From an uncultured Porphyromonadaceae bacterium (GTDB lineage Bacteria > Bacteroidota > Bacteroidia > Bacteroidales > Muribaculaceae): DNA of 6,435 nt. The DNA lies in NCBI GenBank assembly GCA_947175715.1, contig CAMWOD010000067.1, positions 1 through 6,435 on the forward strand, in the 5' to 3' direction. Below are positions 1-5,955 of the stretch, piece after piece. The position numbers and the translations under genes were made by a program. How positions within the stretch are numbered: position 1 is the stretch's first letter; each line of letters begins with the position of its first letter. The notes beneath the pieces were generated by a model that searched no databases, was not told the origin of the DNA, and worked only from the letters and a program-made list of their open reading frames with translations.

Positions 1-207
1 GGGCATGCCGAATAGCTCGTGCCACTCGCAACCATGAGTCTGTGAGTCGCCCAGAAATACTATGTCGCATGTGTCAACCGGGAGTTGGTTGAACAGTGTG
101 GCGCGCTGATAGTAAAGCTCGTTGTGCGGGGTGGTACTCTTAGCGTTTTGTGCGCTACAGCCCAGTGATAGCAGGCATGCGGCGATGGGTAATAAATAGC
201 GTAGCAT
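1..207 (-). CDS. Secreted SGNH/GDSL-family hydrolase, N-terminal part (runs off the left edge)
   Basis: Only the first 69 codons are present. The ATG at 207-205 opens a short leader with one Arg (R3), a hydrophobic core (residues 4-16) and a cysteine after LSLG (C17), which suggests a lipoprotein signal. A second cysteine, C11 in IAAC, fits the lipobox consensus better but leaves a very short leader. No acidic run follows C17, so the surface-export signal of Bacteroidota lipoproteins is not evident. Residues 49-59 read IVFLGDSQTHG, which matches block I of SGNH hydrolases, with S55 as the expected nucleophile. The other catalytic blocks lie outside the window. The ATG is 7 bp after the murQ stop, so the gene is very likely cotranscribed with murQ. 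Known members of the superfamily are esterases and acylhydrolases acting on carbohydrates or lipids. De-O-acetylation of peptidoglycan sugars would suit the context but is only an inference. Confidence 0.8.
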   Translation of the reverse strand, partial: MLRYLLPIAACLLSLGCSAQNAKSTTPHNELYYQRATLFNQLPVDTCDIVFLGDSQTHGCEWHELFGMP

Positions 208-214
208 GGCTTGA

Positions 215-1033
215 TTAGTTTTCTGAACGATAAGCGTCGACGGCTTTCTTTACCGAGCCGTGCATCAAGAGGAGACGCTTGGCTTCGTCGTAGGGAAGAC
301 CGAGTTCCTCGACCACCATGCGGGTGCCGCGGTCGACGAGCTTAGCGTTGGAGAGTTGCATGTTGACCATCTTGTTGCCTTTCACGCGACCCATCTGTAT
401 CATCACCGATGTAGTGATCATGTTGCATATCATCTTTTGTCCTGTGCCCGATTTCATGCGTGATGAGCCGGTGACGTATTCAGGGCCTACAATCATCTCG
501 ATAGCAATGTCGGCGGCTTCGGAGATAGGTGCGTCGGGATTGGATGTGATGGCGGCTGTGAGAATGCCATGCTCACGGCATGCCTTGAGAGCGCCGATCA
601 CGTAGGGGGTGGTGCCTGATGCTGCGATACCGATCACGGTATCCTTGTCGTTGATGCCAAACTCTTCGAGGTCCTTCCAGCCTTGAGCGGTGTCGTCCTC
701 AGCATTCTCCACGGGGTTGCGCAGAGCGGTGTCACCACCGGCTATGAGGCCTATTACCCACGATGGGTCCATGCCGAATGTAGGTGGTATCTCAGATGCG
801 TCGAGCACGCCGAGACGGCCAGATGTGCCGGCACCCATATAGAATATTCGGCCACCACGCTTCATGCGGGGCACGATTTGCGACACAAGTTCCTCAATCT
901 TGGGGAGAGCCTTCTCTACTGCGAGGGCCACTTTTTTATCCTCGTTGTTTATGTCGCGGAGTATTTCTCCTACTGATTTCTTCTCGAGATCATTATAGAG
1001 CGAGGGTTGCTCGCTGATTTTTACAAAAGCCAT
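215..1033 (-). CDS. murQ: N-acetylmuramic acid 6-phosphate etherase MurQ
   Basis: This cytoplasmic SIS-domain lyase cleaves the D-lactyl ether of MurNAc-6-phosphate, giving GlcNAc-6-phosphate and D-lactate. The 272-residue protein carries the phosphosugar loop GAGTSGRLGVLDASE at 67-81, followed by PPTFG. E81 aligns with the catalytic Glu83 of E. coli MurQ, and E112 in AEDD falls at the spacing of its Glu114. Residues 183-208 (GPEYVTGSSRMKSGTG and onward) match the GCKR/MurQ family signature. The C-terminal helical part is shorter than in the roughly 298-residue E. coli enzyme, but nothing looks broken. The ATG at 1033-1031 has an A-rich leader (ATAAAACACA) and no Shine-Dalgarno sequence. It lies 35 bp downstream of the kinase gene that should supply its substrate, and 7 bp before the next gene. 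The product D-lactate links it to the dehydrogenase encoded further upstream in the operon. Confidence 0.97.
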   Translation of the reverse strand: MAFVKISEQPSLYNDLEKKSVGEILRDINNEDKKVALAVEKALPKIEELVSQIVPRMKRGGRIFYMGAGTSGRLGVLDASEIPPTFGMDPSWVIGLIAGGDTALRNPVENAEDDTAQGWKDLEEFGINDKDTVIGIAASGTTPYVIGALKACREHGILTAAITSNPDAPISEAADIAIEMIVGPEYVTGSSRMKSGTGQKMICNMITTSVMIQMGRVKGNKMVNMQLSNAKLVDRGTRMVVEELGLPYDEAKRLLLMHGSVKKAVDAYRSEN

Positions 1034-1068
1034 TGTGTTTTATGATTGGTTGATGGTGTGTGTATTTA

Positions 1069-1911
1069 TTAGTCGATACGGTGATAGTTGATCAGGCCGT
1101 CCATGGGGCTTTGTATGATATTGCCAATAGTGCATCCCATGTCGGCGGCTACCTCGCGCAGCACATCCTGGTAGAAGAATGCAATTGAGCCAACGAAGTT
1201 GATTTTATACTCCTTATAACCCTTATAGTTGGCGATGTTGCGCACGAAGAAGGATTTGAATGAGTTGTAAACCAGCTGATGTATTGATGGCTCGTTGATA
1301 TTCTCAATGAGGAATCGGGTTACTGACGCAAGGAAACGATTGGCCTGTGGCTCCTTGTACACGCGACGGATTATGGTGAGGCGGTCGAGTGAGTATTGCT
1401 CAAGAAATTTGTCACAGAGATGCTGGGGAAGCTGGTTTTTGAGCACGTCGCCCACCAGAATTTTACCTAACACAGCGCCCGAGCCTTCATCGCCGAGGAT
1501 ATAGCCCAGAGGCGATACGTTGTCGGTGATGTTTTTACCGTCGTATACGCACGAGTTTGAACCAGTGCCGAGGATGCAGGCGATACCGGGCTCACGGTCG
1601 CACACAGCATGGGCAGCGGCCAACAGGTCGGTGTAAACCTCGATTTGGTCGGCGTTGATTGAAGCTGCGATAGCATTACGCACATTGGCGCATACTTCCT
1701 CGCTCACGCAACCGGCTCCGTAGTAATAAACTTTGTCGATGGGGTATTCTGAAACCTCCGAGGCCAGCTCGGTGGCGATGCGCAGTTGCATCTCTTCCTC
1801 AGTCAACAACAATGCGTTCATGCCGCATGTAAATACTTGTTTGACCAATTTTCCATGGTCTACGACGCACCAGGCAATCTTGGTGCTGCCGCTGTCAGCT
1901 ATTAGTATCAT
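1069..1911 (-). CDS. murK: BadF/NagK-type amino-sugar kinase, probable MurNAc kinase MurK
   Basis: This is an ASKHA-fold ATPase of the BadF/BadG/BcrA/BcrD (N-acetylglucosamine kinase) family, 280 residues. It should phosphorylate MurNAc, and perhaps GlcNAc, at O6 with ATP in the cytoplasm. The phosphate-1 loop is ADSGSTKIAW at 5-14. D95 in YTDLLAAAHA sits where the catalytic Asp of NagK enzymes lies. The phosphate-2 loop is ILGTGSNSCVYDG at 113-125. LGYILGDEGSGAVLG at 135-149 is a family hallmark, and the adenosine-side motif is FVGSIAFF at 239-246. Its ATG (1911-1909) overlaps the TGA of the preceding membrane-protein gene as ATGA, implying translational coupling. It ends with tandem in-frame TAA codons at 1071-1066. 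Its position between a MurT-like gene and murQ matches the Tannerella murTKQ order as I recall it, hence the symbol. The sequence alone does not settle whether MurNAc or GlcNAc is the true substrate. Confidence 0.88.
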   Translation of the reverse strand: MILIADSGSTKIAWCVVDHGKLVKQVFTCGMNALLLTEEEMQLRIATELASEVSEYPIDKVYYYGAGCVSEEVCANVRNAIAASINADQIEVYTDLLAAAHAVCDREPGIACILGTGSNSCVYDGKNITDNVSPLGYILGDEGSGAVLGKILVGDVLKNQLPQHLCDKFLEQYSLDRLTIIRRVYKEPQANRFLASVTRFLIENINEPSIHQLVYNSFKSFFVRNIANYKGYKEYKINFVGSIAFFYQDVLREVAADMGCTIGNIIQSPMDGLINYHRID

Positions 1912-3089
1912 ATTTTAATATATATTTTTTTCTTATATAGTATATATCCTATAATCCAGTTAAATCCTACAAAGAGCAGGGCGAAAACCAGCGATGCCAG
2001 TGTGTCGTCGCCGCACATTGGTAGCAGCCAGTCGCGATATACGATGCTTTTGATAGTTGTGATATTGCCATCCGAGCCTGTAAATTTGATCAAGCCTATG
2101 ATTTGACTCAATAGCGCTCCTAAGACGTACATAAACAGTGGGTTGATGCCAAACGCCTCGAAGAATCGGCACCACGTTTTCTTACCTTTGATGTCGATAA
2201 TCCATATCAGCAGTCCTAATAACGACGAAGCGAGGCCGCATGTGGTGAGCACGAATGTGGGCGACCATATCTTCTTGCTTATGGGGAGGCCGTAGTCGAG
2301 AAGGAAACCTGAGAATGTGAGTATCGTACCTACGATAAACAGGCGGGTGATACGCTCGCGGTTGTCGGTGGTGTCCATCAGCATCATTCCGCACCAAAAT
2401 CCTATGAGGCAGTGAGCTATAGAGGGTAGGGTTGAGAGCAGGCCTTCGGGGTCGAGGTGCAGTGTCACACCACCCACAGTGTCGGAGTATAGGTGGCTTG
2501 GGCCGAGCACGGCATTATCTACGATGTAGAGCACATTGTTCTCCGAAAATTCGTAGCCGCTGCCAGTCAGAAGTATCACAGTGTACACCACAAGCATAGC
2601 TCCGATAAGCCATGGCAGGTAGCGGTGCTTAAGGGTGATAGCGATGATCGACGACACTCCATAGCATATCGCCAAGCGCGGCATCACGCCAAGGATGCGT
2701 ATATGGTCGAACGAGAATATCGATTCCCACAGCGTAGCCTCACTGAATATGCCTCTGAGGAACAATCCGAACCATGCTATGAACATACCGATGAGGAATA
2801 TCACTACCGTGCGGCGCAATATCTTCCACAGCGTGGGCCATGAGAATGAGAAGTCATACTTGCGCAGCGAGATATAGGTGGAGATACCCATTATGAACAT
2901 GAAGAATGGGAATACCAGATCGGTAGGGGTGAGGCCACACCACTCGGCATGTTCAAGCGGGGCGTAAATATGTCCCCATGACCCCGGGTTGTTTACCAGG
3001 ATCATACCGGCTATGGTGATGCCTCGCAGTATGTCGAGTGCGAGCAGGCGCTTCTTTGCCGGACGTTGGGTCGTAGCGGTTGTTGTCAT
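1908..3089 (-). CDS. murT: DUF5009/COG4299 (NagX/MurT-like) inner-membrane protein, HGSNAT-related
   Basis: This is a polytopic inner-membrane protein of 393 residues. By eye it has about ten hydrophobic segments: 15-35, 56-74, 93-112, 130-152, 157-176, 216-237, 246-266, 277-298, 312-333 and 363-384. The N-terminal block RLLALDILRGITIAGMILVN, then SW-HIYAPLEHAEW (H47) and GLTPTDLVFPFFMFIMG, is typical of DUF5009/COG4299. These proteins are related to human heparan-alpha-glucosaminide N-acetyltransferase (HGSNAT). The family includes NagX of amino-sugar utilisation clusters and, to my recollection, the MurT MurNAc importer of Tannerella forsythia. H47 in HAEW aligns with the HGSNAT active-site His in its HASW motif, and N33/N34 lie near the catalytic Asn position. 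An acetyltransferase role therefore remains possible beside transport. The start codon is 2 bp after the dehydrogenase stop, and the stop overlaps the kinase start (ATGA). The context supports amino-sugar uptake; the mechanism is unresolved. Confidence 0.85.
   Translation of the reverse strand: MTTTATTQRPAKKRLLALDILRGITIAGMILVNNPGSWGHIYAPLEHAEWCGLTPTDLVFPFFMFIMGISTYISLRKYDFSFSWPTLWKILRRTVVIFLIGMFIAWFGLFLRGIFSEATLWESIFSFDHIRILGVMPRLAICYGVSSIIAITLKHRYLPWLIGAMLVVYTVILLTGSGYEFSENNVLYIVDNAVLGPSHLYSDTVGGVTLHLDPEGLLSTLPSIAHCLIGFWCGMMLMDTTDNRERITRLFIVGTILTFSGFLLDYGLPISKKIWSPTFVLTTCGLASSLLGLLIWIIDIKGKKTWCRFFEAFGINPLFMYVLGALLSQIIGLIKFTGSDGNITTIKSIVYRDWLLPMCGDDTLASLVFALLFVGFNWIIGYILYKKKIYIKI
1911..1950 (-). 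promoter_or_regulatory. A/T-rich translation-initiation region of the kinase gene
   Basis: Only 4 of these 40 bases are G or C, against about half in the surrounding genes. The stretch encodes the last, Lys/Ile/Tyr-rich residues of the membrane protein (YILYKKKIYIKI) and ends at the kinase ATG. Bacteroidota start sites usually depend on unstructured A/T-rich leaders rather than Shine-Dalgarno pairing, so this tail probably doubles as the kinase ribosome-landing site. I see no TAnnTTTG-type promoter element in it, so an internal promoter is not supported. Confidence 0.4.
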
Positions 3090-3091
3090 TC

Positions 3092-5893
3092 TTAAACTGT
3101 CGTTTTTTTAGGTTTGGTGCAACTGTTGACCAGATAAGCAATCGACTTGTAAGGCACTCCGGCGTTGGTGGTAAGACCGATCTCACAGGTGCGTGAGTTG
3201 GAGTAGCCGTGAGTCACACCTTCGTTCTTGATCTGTGGTGCGAGTTTACGCAATGCGTAGTTGTTGAGCTTGGGATGAGTGAAACCCTTGTCGCCGGCAA
3301 ATCCGCAACATCCCACCTCGGCGGGTACAAGCACATGATTTGAGCAACGGCGTGCGAGCTCTTCCATCTTCGATGCGAGACCCATAAGACGGCTTGAACA
3401 GGTCACATGGATCGCTATGTGCTCATCGGTGGGTGTGAACTCGAGGTGAGGAGCCAGATAGTCGAGTATGAACTCTACAGGCTCGTATAGCTTCATCGAC
3501 TTGATATGCTCGCGCATACGGTGCAGACACGGACTTTGGTCGCACAACACAGGGTAGCGTCCGTGCTCCGAAGCCTTGTATAGAGCAGCTTCGAGCTCTC
3601 TTATTTTGGCCTCGGCGGTTTCAGGAAATCCTTTGCTGTCCCATATCATGCCGCAGCACAGGTTGTTCATACCCTCAGGGTAAATTACCTCATATCCAGC
3701 CTTATGGCACAATTCTACGATTACATTGGTGAGTTGTGCGGGCTTTCCGTCCTTCTCGCGGGTAGCGCCCATCGTCTGGTTGATACAGCTTGGGAAATAC
3801 ACTACTTTGCGCTCCATGGGGTCTTGGAACAATGGTTCTACCTTTGCTGCTCCCGGTAGTGCGGGGGTCCACAGAGGCATGCCTATGTGATGCAGACCTC
3901 GGCCGATGGTGGTAACGGCTTTCGGACCGATTACACGTCCTACTCCGGCGGCGGTGCTCAGGACAGGTCGAAGAGATGCTTTCACTGTCTTAAGGTGCTT
4001 ACCGGCCCATCGTCCTACGGCATTTGCGGTGTTGGAGTGATGCTGTTGACGCACCTGATGTATCATGTCGCCCACATTGATTTTCATTGGGCAGGATGTG
4101 CTGCAGAGTCCGTCGCCGGCACAGGTCTCATCGCCCAGGAGGCGGAACTGACGTTCAAGGCGTTTGAGAAGTATGGCGTCGGATGCGTTGATCGAGTGGC
4201 GCAGTCGCGTCATCTCTCTCTCAGCCACGATACGCTGACGTGCCGAAAGAGTGAAACCGCACGATACACAATTCACCTCACAGAAGCCGCACTCGATACA
4301 GCGGTTTACCTTGTCGTAGGGCGTGAGTGGCATTGGCTTCATGTTGGAGATGAAGCAATTGGGATCGTCGTTGAAAATTACTCCAGGATTGAGAATACCC
4401 TTGGGGTCGAGCAATTTCTTGAGTCTTACCATCAAGCCGAAAGCCTTTTCGCCCCATTCTTCTTTCACGAATGGAGCCATGTTTCGGCCTGTGCCATGCT
4501 CGGCTTTGAGTGAACCGTCGTAGCGGTCAACCACCAGGTTGGCCACAGCGAGCATCAGTTTCTTATAACGCTCAACTTCAGCGGGGGTGTCGAAGCTTTG
4601 AGCTATAATGAAGTGATAGTTTCCTTCAAGGGCGTGACCGTAGATGCAAGCGTCATCATATCCGCAGTCGACGAGTAGTTGTTGCAATTCCACCGTTGCC
4701 TGTGGCAGGTCCTTGATGTGAAATGCCACATCCTCGATAAGCACAGTAGTGCCAAGTGGACGAGTACCACCAACCGATGGGAATATGCCTGAGCGTATCT
4801 TCCAGTATTCGCCATATACAGCCGGATCGGTGGTGAAGATGGCGGGTTTAAATAGGTTGAACTTGCTCAATGTCTCGTTTACTTCCAGTATACGTTGGTC
4901 AAGCTCTTCGCGGGTATTGCCGATTACTTGCAGCAGCACTGCGGTAAGGCCTTCGCCAGTGGTGTCGTTGACCGATGCGAGCGACTTTGAGTCGAGCAGT
5001 TCAGCCGCATCGACCTTAAGCGACTTCAGCGCCACGATAGCCTCACAGGCCGTACGCAATTCACTGAAATATAGCATTGCGCTTGCCTTGTAGGGCATCA
5101 CATCCTGGGTGTTGACAGTCACCTCCGACATGAATCCGAGAGTGCCTTCGGAGCCTACCATGCAATGCGCTATGATGTCGATTGGGTCATCATACTCCAC
5201 GAGGGGGAGTATATTGAGTCCGGTAACGTTTTTGATAGAGTATTTATGACGTATTCGCTCAGTAAGCTCAGCGTCGGCGGCTATCTCATCACGCAGCTGC
5301 TTTATACCCTCTATGATTTCAGGATGTGTGTTGGCAAATTGTCTACGCGACTCAGGGTCGCCGGTGTCAAGCACTGTGCCATCGGCAAGAACGATGCGCA
5401 TTGAGTGTAGTATCTTGTCGGAATTGGCGTGAGTGCCACAGCTCATGCCCGAAGCGTTGTTGATCACGATGCCACCCACCATCGCTGAGTTTTTGGAGGC
5501 AGGGTCGGGAGCGAATTCCTTGCCAAATGGGGCAAGAATCGCATTGACGCGGGCGCCTACGATGCCGGGTTGCAGTGTGATGGTTTCGGCCCCTTCACCT
5601 ATGCTGTATTTCTCCCAATTTTTACCGGCCACAACGAGCACCGAATCGGTTATGGCCTGCCCCGAGAGGCTTGTGCCAGCCGCACGGAATGTTACCGGCA
5701 CATTCATCGAGTGAGCCAGTCGGAGTATTTGAGCTACTTCGTCTTCACCATTCGAGCGCACTACTATCTTTGGTAGCAGGCGATAGAATCCGGCATCGGT
5801 TCCCCATGCCAGTAGGCGCAGGTCGTCGGTGTATATGCGGTCGTGAGCTATAAATTTGCGCAGCTCGGTGAGAAATTGCTTATAATCGGGCAT
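3092..5893 (-). CDS. FAD- and Fe-S-binding D-2-hydroxyacid dehydrogenase, probable D-lactate dehydrogenase (Dld-II/GlcD-GlcF fusion type)
   Basis: This 933-residue flavo-iron-sulfur enzyme likely oxidises D-lactate to pyruvate at the inner face of the membrane and passes electrons to the quinone pool. Residues about 20-260 form a PCMH-type FAD domain (FRAAGTSLSGQA at 69-80, FAPDPASKNSAMVGG at 127-141, GSEGTLGF at 247-254). Residues about 265-505 form the FAD-oxidase C-terminal domain (IYGHALEGNYHF at 417-428, EHGTGRNMAPFV at 465-476). A dicluster ferredoxin region follows: C532-C535-C538-C542, then C591-D594-C597-C601, with Asp at the second ligand position. Two CCG domains end the protein (C746/C747 and C862/C863), as in GlcF and HdrB. 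The length fits Shewanella Dld-II. The related E. coli YdiJ uses D-2-hydroxyglutarate, so the substrate is not fixed by family. D-lactate is inferred from the cotranscribed murQ, whose reaction releases it. Two bp separate it from the next gene. The ATG at 5893-5891 has no Shine-Dalgarno sequence. Confidence 0.9.
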   Translation of the reverse strand: MPDYKQFLTELRKFIAHDRIYTDDLRLLAWGTDAGFYRLLPKIVVRSNGEDEVAQILRLAHSMNVPVTFRAAGTSLSGQAITDSVLVVAGKNWEKYSIGEGAETITLQPGIVGARVNAILAPFGKEFAPDPASKNSAMVGGIVINNASGMSCGTHANSDKILHSMRIVLADGTVLDTGDPESRRQFANTHPEIIEGIKQLRDEIAADAELTERIRHKYSIKNVTGLNILPLVEYDDPIDIIAHCMVGSEGTLGFMSEVTVNTQDVMPYKASAMLYFSELRTACEAIVALKSLKVDAAELLDSKSLASVNDTTGEGLTAVLLQVIGNTREELDQRILEVNETLSKFNLFKPAIFTTDPAVYGEYWKIRSGIFPSVGGTRPLGTTVLIEDVAFHIKDLPQATVELQQLLVDCGYDDACIYGHALEGNYHFIIAQSFDTPAEVERYKKLMLAVANLVVDRYDGSLKAEHGTGRNMAPFVKEEWGEKAFGLMVRLKKLLDPKGILNPGVIFNDDPNCFISNMKPMPLTPYDKVNRCIECGFCEVNCVSCGFTLSARQRIVAEREMTRLRHSINASDAILLKRLERQFRLLGDETCAGDGLCSTSCPMKINVGDMIHQVRQQHHSNTANAVGRWAGKHLKTVKASLRPVLSTAAGVGRVIGPKAVTTIGRGLHHIGMPLWTPALPGAAKVEPLFQDPMERKVVYFPSCINQTMGATREKDGKPAQLTNVIVELCHKAGYEVIYPEGMNNLCCGMIWDSKGFPETAEAKIRELEAALYKASEHGRYPVLCDQSPCLHRMREHIKSMKLYEPVEFILDYLAPHLEFTPTDEHIAIHVTCSSRLMGLASKMEELARRCSNHVLVPAEVGCCGFAGDKGFTHPKLNNYALRKLAPQIKNEGVTHGYSNSRTCEIGLTTNAGVPYKSIAYLVNSCTKPKKTTV

Positions 5894-5910
5894 TATTTAC
5901 TGATAGGGGG

Positions 5911-5946
5911 GTAAACTGTGAGATGTAAACCCGATGGTTTACACAG
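5911..5946. repeat. Hairpin and triple GTAAAC hexamer in the namZ-dehydrogenase gap
   Basis: A perfect 8-bp inverted repeat, TGTAAACC (5924-5931) and GGTTTACA (5936-5943), encloses a 4-base loop. A further direct copy of GTAAAC lies at 5911-5916, 14 bp from the copy at 5925-5930; the third copy (5937-5942) is inverted. CTGTG (5916-5920) and CACAG (5942-5946) could extend the stem past a bulge. The element sits 12 bases after the namZ stop codon and about 30 bases before the dehydrogenase ATG. No T-run follows on the minus strand, so it is not a standard intrinsic terminator. It could be an operator, an mRNA-stabilising stem, or chance. Confidence 0.45.
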
Positions 5947-5955
5947 GTTGGGTTA

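Noticed and set aside
260..976. Several plus-strand open frames opposite murQ
   Set aside because: murQ is intact with all its motifs. The plus-strand translations are low-complexity antisense products with no recognisable motif.
2953..3186. A minus-strand open frame bridging the dehydrogenase and membrane-protein genes in another frame
   Set aside because: It overlaps the conserved ends of two well-supported genes in a shifted frame and has no independent support.
3887..4513. A 208-codon open frame on the plus strand
   Set aside because: It lies wholly inside the dehydrogenase gene on the opposite strand, shows no recognisable family, and covers the conserved Fe-S region whose coding sense is clear.
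4749..5093. A plus-strand 114-codon open frame within the dehydrogenase
   Set aside because: It is antisense to the FAD-oxidase domain, with Ser-rich composition typical of reading a coding strand backwards.
5894..5955. Intrinsic terminator or promoter between namZ and the dehydrogenase gene
   Set aside because: The hairpin lacks a following T-run on the minus strand, and no TAnnTTTG-type -7 element or TTTG -33 element is visible.
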